The translations under genes were made by a program, and so were the position numbers. Positions 47,670-57,954 of a stretch of DNA of 64,000 bases are shown here, in pieces. The stretch comes from Phaeosaccion multiseriatum. Taxonomy: Eukaryota > Ochrophyta, other classes. The notes under the pieces were generated by a model. That model saw only the letters and a list, made by a program, of their open reading frames with translations, was not told the origin of the DNA and searched no databases. The DNA is taken from assembly GCA_965112735.1 (NCBI GenBank), contig OZ218955.1, forward strand, positions 124,001-188,000, read 5' to 3'. Each line of letters begins with the position of its first letter. Position 1 is the stretch's first letter.

Positions 47670-49676
47670 ATGGGGAGGAAGAAGATGGGGCAGGGACGGG
47701 AGAGCGAGGAGGGAGCCACTGGCGAGCAGGACCACAGTCCCTCCCCTCAAGCTGAAGATACAAGACAAGAGGAGAAGGAGAAGAAGGAGAAGAAGAGGGA
47801 GAAGAAGGAGAAGAAGGCGAAAAAGGGGAAGGGCGGCGGGACAGAGGACGAAGGCGAGGAGAGTTCAAAGGGTGATGAAGCTGTGGTGGCGATGGAAGAG
47901 AGCAAGAAGGCGAAGAAGGAGAAGAAGTCCCTCAAGAGGCCCCGGGAAGCAGGAGCAGCAGAAGAACAGAGTCAAGTGGAGGGAGCAGGTGAAGGAGGGG
48001 AGAGCCAGGAGGAGGAGGAGGAGGAGGGGGGGGGTGGCAAGGAAGCCGAGGGGGGGGGGGAGGAGGGGGGCGAGGCAGAAGGCAAGAAGAAGCGGAAAAG
48101 GAAGCGCAAGAGGAAGGGAGCGTCCACGGACGGAAAAGAAGGAGAAGCAGGGGCAGACGGGGGGTCCTGTGCTTCTGGTGGAAACAGCGACAACAAGACG
48201 ACGACGCCCCTTGCGCCGGTGCCGAGCAGCGAGCCCCTCGAAGTGTACATCGAGGGTATCCCCTACAGCGCCAACGAGGACGACATGGCCGCCTTCTTCG
48301 CGCCAGTGGGCAAGGTGGTGGAGGTGCGCATGCCGCGCTATCAAGACTCCGGCAAGCCCAGGGGCTACGGCCACGTTGTCTTTGAAACAGGTGGGTGGGT
48401 GCATCGGGGGGCGGAGGGGGGCGGAGAGCGAGAGGAAAGGCGGCAGCTTTGAGGCGACATCACTGCGTCGTCTTCAACCTTCTTTGATCGGCGAGCGTGA
48501 CTTGTTGTCCTCTCTCGCTTTCCCTCTCTTTCTACCACTCTCTCTCTCTCTCTCTCGCATTCCCTCTGCGGCTCTCTGTCTCTCTCTCTCCCTTTCCCCA
48601 CCCTCTCTCTCCCTCACTCCTACCTCCCCCCTTCCCCTTCCCTCTCTCCCCGACCCTCCTCTGGCCCTGGCTACTGCTGCCCACACGACTCATGTCCATC
48701 CGTGTTGGTGCTCCCCTCCCCTCAGTGGAGGGCGCTAAGCGAGCCTTCGAGCTAGACGGGAAGGACTGCCGGGGGCGTTACATAACCGTAAGGAAGGCGC
48801 AGGCTGCCAAGGCCCTTCAGACTCAGGTTCGTACCCACGGGATAGACTCATGCATCCATCTCTCTCTCTCTCTCTCGGTCGATCGATCCATCGACTTCTG
48901 GTTTGCTTTCTTGCTACAGTGGTATCGTGTTGAAAGAGCGATGGCACTTGACGGCGATGCATGCCCTCCCGTCCGGCTCTGCTCTAAGCAGCGCGCTAAG
49001 TCCCCTCCCCCACCCACCTGCTCGCCCCTTGTCCTTTGCCCCTGCTGGCAGGCGAGTAACATGAAGCTGACGGCCCCCGGGGGCTGCAAGACGGTGTTCG
49101 TCAAGAACCTTCCCTACACAACCAACGAAGACGCCGTGTCGCAGATCTTCCGCGTCTTTGGAAAGGTTAGTGGAGAAACGCTTGGTTAGGCTGGTACTTC
49201 TTACGTACCCACGAGAGGAGGAGGGGAGGGCGGCGAGAAGATTGCTGCTTACGTCACCTTGGCTCCTCTCGCCACCTCAAGCCTTACGACTTGCTCTCCA
49301 CTACCTCCACTTTTCCATCTCCCTCCCTCCCTCCCTCCCTCCCTCCCTTCGCTCTCTCTATCCATCTCGCTTCCTCTCCCTCTCTCTCCCTCTCTCCATG
49401 TCTCTTTCGCTCTCGCTCTCCCTTCCTCTCCCCCCAAACTCCCCCCAGATTGCCAACGTCCGGCTGGCCAAGTGGAACCACACCAACACTCTGAAAGGCT
49501 TCGGATACGTGGACTTTGTGGCTGAGAGCGGTGCCGCCCTGGCCGTCAAGAAGCAGGCAGACATCAAGGTTGGGGGGCGGCCCATTGTGGTGGACTTCGA
49601 AGTAGAGGGGCCCAAAAACTCCTTCAGAGCGCAGGACGGGAAGCTGTGGGGCAAGACCCATAGGCCTACTCGCTGA
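47670..49676 (+). CDS. Nucleolin-like protein with acidic/basic tails and two RRM domains
   Basis: Four exons, 47670-48390, 48726-48826, 49052-49165 and 49449-49676, sum to 387 codons with all phases consistent. Residues 1-185 are alternating Lys- and Glu-rich (EKEKKEKKREKKEK, KKKRKRKRKRK), as in nucleolar proteins. RRM1, about residues 190-272, has RNP2 VYIEGI and RNP1 RGYGHVVF, split by an intron after RNP1. RRM2, about residues 285-365, has RNP2 VFVKNL and RNP1 KGFGYVDF, also split by an intron. The C-terminus is short and lacks a clear RGG box. A nucleolar role in rRNA maturation or snoRNP handling is likely by family; nucleolin versus another two-RRM nucleolar protein cannot be separated. 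Confidence 0.88.
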
Positions 49677-50264
49677 TGTCATTATTGACTTACTGCAAGT
49701 GATTACTGACTTGCTGATGGTACGCACTGCGTTATTATGATTGTACGTAAACGAAAAACTTCGGCAGATCTCTAACCCTAACCGCAAAAGTTGTGTGCAG
49801 TGAGCCATGTCATGAGCGGCGCCGCCTTGGCCGCACACCACTGTCATACACCACTCAGCAGCTCTCCTCTCGGCGGGCTGCGACTAATCCATCCACTGCC
49901 ATCCCATGGCTTTCCATCCCATGCCCCCAAGGCCCTTTTCTCCAAATTTACACTCATATTTTATACGCATGTGCCCTCCACCTCCGCGCCCCACACACCC
50001 CAGCCCAGCCACGCCCCCCCTGGCACTTGGGGGGGCAAAGTGACAGTTACAAAGTGACAGTTACAAAATGACTCCCCGGAAGCTTGTCTCGCCAAGCTCG
50101 CCAAAGCTCCTCCTCCGCCACTACAAAACTCCTCCCTCCAAGTCCCTCCCTCCAAGCTCCTCACTCAAGGCGCCCTTTGAAGGCGGTGCCCCAGTGCCCG
50201 TCTACAATGTAGTAGTCCTAATCGTGCTTTGAAGGCGGTGCCCCAGGGCCCGTCTACAATGTAG
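49677..50264. other. Convergent spacer with a 53-bp tandem duplication
   Basis: Two copies of a 53-bp unit (CTTTGAAGGCGGTGCCCCAG and on) at about 50175-50227 and 50228-50280, the second overlapping the end of the next gene. A short AACCCTAACC stretch lies at 49773. No gene recognised. Confidence 0.6.
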
Positions 50265-51098
50265 TTAGTCCTCATCGTGCGCTGAGCTCAGCAGCGCTGC
50301 CCTCCCCTCGAGGGCCTGACCAGTGACGGGATGACCAGTGACGGGATGACCAGTGACGGGATGACCAGTGACGGGATGACCAGTGACGGGATCACGTCTC
50401 AGCGTCTGCGTCTCCCCGAGCACGCCGCGCCACTGCTCCACGCCTTCCTCCCTGGGCGAGGTGTACCTGGTCACATCCACCACGTGGGCATGGCAGCGCT
50501 CCTCCTCTTGGCGGTAGTCCATCTGGAAGGCGTAGGAGGGGGTGGTGGTGTAGACAGAGGCCCACCCCCCGGGGGAGCTGTACGGGTCGCGGTACATGGC
50601 GCTTGTGGGCCAACCACTCCTCGCACTGCGCGCGGTCCTCCATCCCGTGCAGACGCGCCTCGATCAGGTCCAGGGCACGGAAATCGCTGTTGAGGCTCGT
50701 CGAGTCGACGCCAGTTACGGTTACGGGACTGAGTCGACGCTGCCCCTGCCGTAGACACACATCAACTGCTCCGGCTCCTGCTGCGTCTCCTCCCCCTTCG
50801 CCTCCTGCTGGCGAAGGAGCGTCTCCTCCTCCTTGAGGCGGTACTCCACATGACTGTCGCGCTTGGTCTGGCAGGGCCCGAAGGAGTTGAAGGCCCACAC
50901 CGAGCCGTGGCCGCTGTCTCCGAGGGCGTACTCGCCCGGGTGAGTGATGGTCTCGCCATTGAGGACAATCTCTTGAGAGCCCTCTCCATTGAGGACAATC
51001 TCTTGAGAGCCCTCTCCAAGACAGGTGTCACTCTCTCCACCGGGGCATCCGTAGGCACCAGAAGGCACCAGAAGGCACCAGAAGGCACCAGAAGGCAC
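50265..51098 (-). CDS. Unrecognised protein, reading frame interrupted (gene fragment or frameshifted)
   Basis: Three minus-strand frames look coding in succession. 51098-50721 gives EGSQEIVLNG twice (a 30-bp tandem duplication at about 50960-51020), HPGEYALGDSGHGSVWAFNS and KRDSHVEYRLKEEETLLRQQ. 50700-50597 gives DFRALDLIEARLHGMEDRAQ and CEEWLAHKRH. 50597-50265 gives MYRDPYSSPGGWASVYTTTP and VDVTRYTSPREEGVEQW, ending in five in-frame PVTGH repeats. The first junction could be a roughly 40-nt intron (GTAACC ... CAACAG); the second needs a 1-base shift at the ATG. Either the gene is decaying or the assembly has indels. No family recognised. It lies about 160 bp downstream of the epsilon-tubulin stop, on the same strand. 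Confidence 0.45.
50322..50396 (-). repeat. In-frame 15-bp coding repeat (PVTGH)
   Basis: Five perfect copies of GACCAGTGACGGGAT (plus strand) encode PVTGH near the C-terminus of the neighbouring minus-strand reading frame. Confidence 0.95.
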
Positions 51099-51250
51099 CA
51101 GAAGGTACCAGAAGGTACCAGAAGGTACCAGAAGGGATCAGATTCACCAGAAGGCGTCAGAAGGCGTCAGAAGGCACCAGAAGGCACCAGAAGGCACCAG
51201 AAGGCACCAGAAGGCACCAGAAGGCACCAGAAGGGATCAGATTCACCAGA
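51053..51250. repeat. 10-bp AGAAGGCACC repeat in two blocks
   Basis: About 17 copies of AGAAGGCACC with GTACC and GCGTC variants, punctuated by a repeated GGGATCAGATTCACC segment (higher-order duplication). It fills the gap between the epsilon-tubulin stop and the next minus-strand reading frame. Confidence 0.95.
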
Positions 51251-51255
51251 AGGCG

Positions 51256-54062
51256 TCAGAAGGCCGGCCGCAGCCTCGGTGGCATCTGATCGGGAGGACG
51301 CGGCGTGGCCGTCGCGAAGGCTTCGTAGTCCGAAATGAGCTCACTCAAGCTCTCACGGGCCTCGTCAAACACAGCCCCCTCCACGAAGTGCGTGTAGTGA
51401 TGCACCATGGCCTTGCGAGAGTAGAGCTTGTCGAAGCGAGAGCGCAAACCACGGAATGTGTCGCTGATGCAGCATGAGTTGGAGAGCGCGAGCAGGGAAG
51501 TGGGCACTCCGACGGCAGGGGTGCCGCACATGCCAATCTTGAAACCCTCGGTGTTCCAGTGGATGAGGTCGAGCTCGCCGCGAAGGCGGGCCACATTGGC
51601 GTTGATGTCGGACACACGCACGTTGCCGCGGAGAAGGAGAGCGCAGGCGAGGAAGCGGCCGCTGTTGGAGGAGGTGAGGCGCGTGAGGTGGTGAGGTGCG
51701 TGAGGTGGTGAGGTGCAGGGGAGGGAAGGGGGGTTGGGCGGGTTGGGCGGGTTGGTGACGAGGGTGGACAGAGTAGACGGCGGAGCGAGCAAAACACGGG
51801 TGGGTGTGGTGATGAAGTTGAGGGTAGAGGAGACAGGTGGGAGGAGGAGGAGGAGGAGGATATGCCTCTGTGTGCCTCTGTTTACCCGTATGCCTCTCTC
51901 GTACCTCTTGGGATCTGCCTGCACAAGCTGGTGCGACGCTGCGAAACCGTCGCTGAACATTTGCCGCACACTCCGCATCTCCCGCCCTGCCCCCGCCCCT
52001 CCCCATCCGCTGCCATCCCCCCCCGAGCCTCTGCGCCCCCCTCGAGCGGCGCTGCCCTGCGGACAGACGCAGCGAGAGACGAGAAGAGAAGAGAGAGGTG
52101 GGGCAAGCACATGTGGTGCGTGTGGGTGTGTGAGTGTGAGTGTGAGTGTGAGTGTGAGTGTGAGTGTGAGTGTGTCGCACACACGCCAGAGAAAAGAAAA
52201 GAAGACTTGGAAGGGCGAATGTGGGGGGGAGGGAAGGAGACTTGCTTGAAACAGCGAAAGTGGGAGGAGGGGGAGGAGGGGGAGGGTTGTCAGGGCGAAG
52301 AGGGCGTCATCACACGTGTGCACACAAGAGAGTAACCGTAAAAGGCGTATCGCGCACAATGGCGCGACAGAGTGACAGAGTGCTGAGTGACAAATGATTG
52401 ATAGCGACAAAAGAAAAACAACGAACAACGAACCAGCGGGGCATGCATGTGGGTTACTGAGCTGCCCCACCAATCTTATCTTACCACCTACCTGATTCGA
52501 GGCTAGGGGCGGCAGCGGACTGAGTCCCGACACCAAGTAGTGCATACGCGGGAAGGGCACGAGGTTGGTGGTGATTTCGTTGAGGTCCACATTCAGCTCT
52601 CCAGGGAAGCGCATCGACGCCGTCAGGTCAGTGAGCAGCGAGGCCACAAGACCGTTCATGGCATCGAAGCCCTCCTCCTTCTGCCGCTGCTGTTGCTTCT
52701 GCCCCACGCCCCTCTCCTTCTGCCTCCGGTCATCATCACTTCCCACCCCCGCTCCCACTCCCCCCCTCTGGCGGGTCGGGAGGGTCTCCGAGTCTGCTCT
52801 GGCCACAAGGTCGATCAGGGAGGCGTTGTCCACGGGCAGCACGCAGTCGGCGTGGTCAGTGAGCTCCTTGAGGGCAAGCAGGCTGTTGTAAGGGCTTGTG
52901 ATGACGTCATCGTCCTCGGAGGGAAACACCACCGTGCTGAATCTGGGGGGGGGGGGGGGGGCAAGACACACGCACAAAGCATAGCACGGGGGTGGATGCA
53001 GGTGGGTAAGTGGGTGGTTGGGTAGCTTGTCTTCAGATCTGCTTTCACCGACGAGAGATAGAAAAGAGAGGGAGAGGTACAGATCAGAAAGTAGTGGGAA
53101 GAGAGAGAAAGGAAAATAGAAAGGGGTAGAGAGAGACTGGGGGAAGGAGAGAGGGAGAGAAAGGGGGAAGGAGAGAGAGGGTGAGAAGGAGAGAAGGAGA
53201 GCAAGGGAGAAAGGGGGACGGACAGAGAAAGGGAGAACGAGAGAGAGGGAGAGTAAGAGAAGATAAAAGAAAGGAGGCTGGGTAGACACGTGCCTTTCAG
53301 CCCCGCGTGTGCCACTCACTCACTCACGCACGCACCTGTAGACGTTGGGGTACTCGTCCTCGAGCATGGAGAGTATGTACGTGCCCAGGCCACTGCCCGT
53401 GCCACCCCCCATGGAGTGCATGAGGAAGAAGCTCTGCAGGCTTTCGCACTTCTCGGCCGCCTGACGGGACACCTCCAGCAGCTCGTCTCTGAGGGGGGGG
53501 AGGGAGGGAGGGATGGAGAGAAGAGAGAAGAGATAAGAGTGGCTCGTATATAGGCAGGGGGAGAGGATGGAAAAGAGATAACCCGGGCAGCCGCGAGAAA
53601 GAGGGGCCTTGGAGCGGTGTGGCCCGGAAAATGCCCGCCTCTCCCTCTCTCTCTCTCTCTCCCTCTCCAGAATGCACACTCTCACCTATACTTGGGCCCG
53701 TACATGGCGTAGCCGTGCGCCCAATTGTTTCCCGCCCCGGAGACGTCCGTGACGAGCTGCCGGTGATTGAACAAGTCCCCCAGTGGCCCACTCAGGGTCT
53801 GATTCACAGGGCCGTCGTCCATGTCCACCAGGACGGCCCGCGCCCTCAGATTGGAGATGGGAGTAGTGCCGTCTCCGATGGGGATGTCGCGGTCGTCGTC
53901 TCGGTAGCGAGCGTCCACGTTCCGGAAGAAGCTGCTCATGCATTCGTCGAAGCAGCCGCTGCTGTTGCTCGCGGCGTGCTCGGCCAGGGCCTTCTCCCAG
54001 AAGCGGCGTCCGATCTGATTGCCGCATTGCCCGACCTGCACCGTGATGAGCTCGCGAGGCAT
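51256..54062 (-). CDS. TUBE1: Epsilon-tubulin
   Basis: Centriolar/basal-body tubulin needed for triplet microtubules. Five exons, 54062-53686, 53488-53336, 52942-52492, 52056-51905 and 51661-51256, give exactly 512 codons plus stop. N-terminus MPRELITVQVGQCGNQIGRR; NNWAHGYAMYG; GTP-binding T4 loop MGGGTGSGLGTYIL; then FPSEDDDVITSPYNSLLALK and DHADCVLPVDNASL, an insert typical of epsilon- rather than alpha/beta-tubulin; FDAMNGLVASLLTDLTASMR; DLNEITTNLVPFPRMHYLVS; QMFSDGFAASHQLVQADPKR; FLACALLLRGNVRVSD; C-terminal MVHHYTHFVEGAVFDEA. Human epsilon-tubulin is about 475 residues; the excess is a Gln/Lys-rich insert in exon 3 and a Gly/Arg-rich insert at the start of exon 4. Confidence 0.95.
52130..52175. 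repeat. (GTGTGA)n in epsilon-tubulin intron
   Basis: About eight copies of GTGTGA lie on the plus strand upstream, in sense direction, of the exon-4 acceptor. Confidence 0.9.
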
Positions 54063-54362
54063 GGTCCCTCCCCCCTTCCCCTCCTCATCAGCGAGACCGA
54101 TAGAGTCGATGCATGTAACAAGGCGATTCGCCCAGCTCGGGGGGGCCGGATCCGATCCAAAGCTCTTCGTAAGCTAACAAAATCGACGTTTCAAATGATC
54201 TCGGGGGTCGGCGAAAGACCAAACTCATTCCATAGGGAGAACAGAGCAATATGCAGAGAGGGACGGCGGGGGGAGGCCTGGAAGGCCAACAGCGTGGACC
54301 GTGCTGCCAGCGCTTAAGGCCTTAAGCTGGGGGATTGGCTGCCCCTCCTGCTGCTTCTCAGC
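54063..54362. promoter_or_regulatory. 300-bp bidirectional promoter region, epsilon-tubulin / AGC kinase
   Basis: Start codons of the two divergent genes are only 300 bp apart, so their promoters must share this region. No TATA box seen; an AACAAAATCGACG stretch near 54177 is the most AT-rich part. Confidence 0.55.
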
Positions 54363-56408
54363 ATGGGGGCCTTCGCCTCAAGGAAGGACAATTACACGTT
54401 CGAGTACGCCACCCTGACAGCAGAGGAGTCGGGAGATACCCACCTGGTCGACCCGCTAGTGGTGTCGGTAGCGGGCAAGGGCGCCAAGGCTGAACGATCC
54501 GAGGAGGGAGGGCGAACGTCCATGAGCTCCATCAATGGGAGCTTCTCGGAGACGACAACTCTTACCAGTCCACTGCAAAGAGCAATGTCTTCAAAGAAGG
54601 TGGTACCTGTGTGCCATGCGACCAAGAACACTCCAAGATCAAGTGCCAGCGGAGCAGCTGCTGTTGGTGGCAAGAAGAAGAGCATACGTGGAAATAGCCA
54701 TAGCGAGCCCGCGGTGCAGATGGGGGACGCGGTCGACGGTCTTGCCTCGACAGGTGGCAAGAAGAAGAGGTCTCCTTCGGCAGATCACCGCGGCGCCCAG
54801 GCAAGAGAGAGATTCAAGAGGGTCGCTCGAGCGACGAAAGCCGTGCATGCCCTCGAATCCAGCCCGAGCAAGGGGCAGAAAAGAACGCGGGTGGAGCGGC
54901 CCAACACCACCAGCCAGGTTGGGTGGATTAGCACAGACTTGATTATCGGACCCGCCTCGGACATGCGCCGTTTCGAGTGCAAGCTTGTGGTAGGGACGGG
55001 GCTCATGGGAACCATCCGACTCGCCAAGATTAAGGCGGATGGGAAGTACTGCGCTCTCAAGTGCGTGAGGAAGGACTACGTGACCAAGCACAACGCCGTG
55101 CGGCACCTCACGCGAGAGAAGGAGACACTCGCCATGTTGGAGCACCCCTTCGTCATTGACTTCTTCGGCACCTTCCAGCAGCCGCGCTGGCTCGTCTTTG
55201 TTGTCGAGTTCGTGCCTGGCGGGGAGCTTTTCCGCCGCCTCACCAAGACAAAGGGCTTCAGTCCAGACAGCGCCAAGTTCTATGCTGCAGAGGTGTTCTC
55301 AGCGCTTGAGTACATCCACTCCAAGGGCCTGGTGTTCAGGGACCTCAAGCCCGAGAACATCCTCATCGACGAGTTCGGACACGTCAAGCTCTGCGACTTC
55401 GGCTTCTGCACCTCGGTAGGTAAAAGGAATTGCGTGTGTGTGCGTGTGTGTGCGTGTGTGTACGTGCCTGTGTGTGTGCGTACGTGTGTGCGTGCGTGCT
55501 TGCGTGCTTGCGTGCGTGTGTATCTCTCTGGCAGAACCAAGTCCAACCTCTGAGTGTGAGCAGTCCAAACCAAGCTCATGCCGTGCGTGCCGCCCACTCA
55601 CTCGCTCGCTTGTGCTTCCCTCCTCACGCCATGCCCTGTCTACGCAGCCAGGAAAGGATGGCAAATGCCGCAGCAATGTCGGCACTCCCTGTTACCTCAG
55701 CCCAGAGCAGCTCAATAGCCATCGTACTGACGGGTATCAGGCCTGTCTGGTAGATTGGTGGGCCTTTGGATGTTTAGTGTACGAGTTGGTGTGCGGGAGG
55801 ACTCCGTTTGAGTCTACGGAGGGGCGCCACACAGGAGACGAGTCGCGTTATGAGATTTACTTAAGGGTGCTCAAGGGGAAGATCACCTGGCCGGTGCAGG
55901 TAAGGGAGGGAGAGAAAAGAGGGTGGAGGGAGAGGGAGAGGGAGAGGGAGAGGAGAGAGGAGGGGCGAGGGGGAGGGGAAGAGGGAGAGGGAGGAGGGGG
56001 CAGAGGACAGAGAACAGAAAACAAGAGGAGAGAGGAGAGAGGGACCTCTTGTAGGTATACATACCAAGCAAACTGCCCCATGGCAACACCAAACACCCCT
56101 ACCCCCTCCAATCCCTCAACTCACCCCCCTCCTTCACCTGTCAGGCCCCCTCCGCCCTGAAGGCGGTGGTGAGCCAACTGCTGAACCCCAAGGTGGACAA
56201 ACGGCTGTTCGGAGCAGATAAGGTGAAGCGTTGCGCCTGGCTGGAGGGAGTAGCCTGGGAGAGGGTGCTGAAGCGAGAGCTGCGACCTCCGTGGTCTCCC
56301 GAGCTGCAGGGGGCGGGGGACTGCTCTCACTTCGCGGAGCACAGCGACACTCTGGACAAGGACATTGACGTTGCCAGCATCGATAACTCGCTCTTCCTGG
56401 GCTTTTGA
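54363..56408 (+). CDS. AGC-family protein kinase (PKA/PKG-like), possibly N-myristoylated
   Basis: Serine/threonine kinase; exons 54363-55415, 55648-55899 and 56145-56408 give 522 residues in phase. MGAFASRKD fits an N-myristoylation signal (MGxxxS), followed by about 195 residues of basic, Ser-rich linker. Kinase domain from about residue 205: Gly loop GTGLMG, catalytic Lys in CALKCVRK, alphaC Glu in REKETLAML, VEFVPGGELF hinge, FRDLKPENIL (Phe where most kinases have His; AGC kinases have Tyr), DFG in KLCDFGF, activation segment SNVGTPCYLSPEQ (Ser at the PKA Thr197 position, SPE for APE), and DWWAFGCLVYELVCGRTPF. The tail ends DNSLFLGF, like an AGC hydrophobic motif lacking a phospho-site. 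No cyclic-nucleotide or PH domain, so it is catalytic-subunit-like. Confidence 0.92.
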
Positions 56409-57087
56409 AGCGAGTGCCAGTTTCAGTGTGCTAGAATGGGCATGGCGTAGAGGAGAGAAGAGAGGAGACTCTCGTCTCAGCGAAGGAATGGAGGACGGAG
56501 ACTCAGCCAGAAGAGAAGAGAAGAGAAGGTCTGAGCTCTCCTCACGGATGAAGAGGGCGCGAAGGGCGTGCATGGGCTGCGAAGGACACAAGTGAACTGC
56601 CCCGTCGTGGACAAAGAGGAAGAGGAGAGAGGCAGAGAGGAGCTCGATGGGCCCCAAAGGCGGATCACAAGCAAGCTCGCCTTTCTTCACACTCTGTTCA
56701 ATGAATCAACAGTCGGTACGCTTCCTCCTCTCTCTCCAAGAGGGGTCCTCTCTCCCCAAGAGGGGTGATGGATGGCAAAACTCCGACCTCTTCGCTCGCC
56801 TTAAGCGCGCTAAGCCCACCAAGGCCGTTGGAGGGAGATACAGTGGTGAGGTGCCCCTGCTCTGCTGCTCTGCTGCTCTGCCTGCCGCAGCGGCGCTGAG
56901 CGGCGAATCGTGGCGGACGGGAGAGGTGAGGTGGTGCCCGAGGGCGCGATGGATCGACGGAAGGAAGGCCTACTTACCATACAACCCTATTATGATACGA
57001 AACGAAGCGATATTTAATTCATCAGAGCAACGAGGCGGGCTTTGTGGCGTGTGATCTCGTTTCTTTGGCCTTGGTGCCTTTGTAGAG

Positions 57088-57197
57088 TCGACCCCTGACA
57101 CACTATCGCCCACATTCTCGATAGCGCGCTATCGGCCCCCGGGGGGGCCGATAGCGCGCTATCGATAGCGGATAGCGGATAGTGTGTCAGGGGTCGA
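57088..57197. mobile_element. 110-bp MITE-like element with 20-bp terminal inverted repeats
   Basis: Ends TCGACCCCTGACACACTATC (57088-57107) and its exact reverse complement (57178-57197). Both sides are flanked by the direct repeat GTAGAG (57082-57087 and 57198-57203), as expected for a 6-bp target-site duplication. Inside are two copies of the 16-bp perfect palindrome CGATAGCGCGCTATCG (57119-57134, 57149-57164) around a C/G run. No coding capacity, so it would be non-autonomous. Confidence 0.7.
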
Positions 57198-57212
57198 GTA
57201 GAGCAGTGTTAT

Positions 57213-57300
57213 ATGCCTGCCCCTTTCCCTGTCCATATGCCTGCCCCTTTCCCTGTCCATATGCCTGCCCCTTTCCCTGTCCATATGCCTGTATGCCTGC
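57213..57300. repeat. 24-bp tandem repeat, about 3.3 copies
   Basis: Unit ATGCCTGCCCCTTTCCCTGT followed by CCAT, immediately right of the MITE-like element. Confidence 0.9.
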
Positions 57301-57783
57301 CCCTGCCCCTGCCCGTCCCCACATGTGCGCCTCTCTGCTGCACAAGGTATGGTATGTACACTCCTCGCCTCCTCCGTTGCTCTCTTAGTTCTCTGCCTCC
57401 CGAAAATAGTCCCAAATACAGTATCAACTTGCGTGTGTGCGTGTGTGCGTGTGTGTGTGTGCGCGCGTGTGTGAGTGCGTGTGTGTGTGCGCGCGTGTCC
57501 AAGGCCTGGAGATATACTCCGTCTCCTCTGCCCCTTAGCGCACCCCCCTTCAAAGTGCACTGATCCATGCCCCACCCGCCCGTCCTGGTGGTCCCGACAC
57601 CCCCCGTGAGACAGCCCACCCCCCTCTCAGCTGCGAGGCCAGAGGCCGAGGGAGGCAGCAGGAGCCAGCGAGTTGGCAATCTACCCACCCACTCACCCAC
57701 CCACCAACCCATGCACCCCCCCTGTCCTCTGCTTCGCTCCTGCAATGCCATCCTCCGGTGGCTCCTGACACGCAGCAGCCCGC

Positions 57784-57918
57784 CTACACAGGGCCCAACG
57801 CCGTCCTGACACCCTCTGGCCATGCGATTTTCACCACCTCCGTGCCGATGGCCCGCTGCACATCCAGCATCGCTTGGGCGATGTCCATGAGAGCGCTCTC
57901 TCTCACTGACATAGCGGG

Positions 57919-57954
<36 letters not shown>

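Larger units (their letters stand above)
56409..57783. other. Convergent spacer with a miniature inverted-repeat element and short repeats
   Basis: Tail-to-tail gap of 1.4 kb. It contains the inverted-repeat element at 57088-57197, a 24-bp repeat beside it, and a GT/GC tract at 57430-57500. No convincing gene was found. Confidence 0.6.

Noticed and set aside
56647-57054. 135-residue plus-strand frame after the kinase gene
   Set aside because: No recognisable domain, mixed composition, and it lies in a convergent spacer; not enough evidence.
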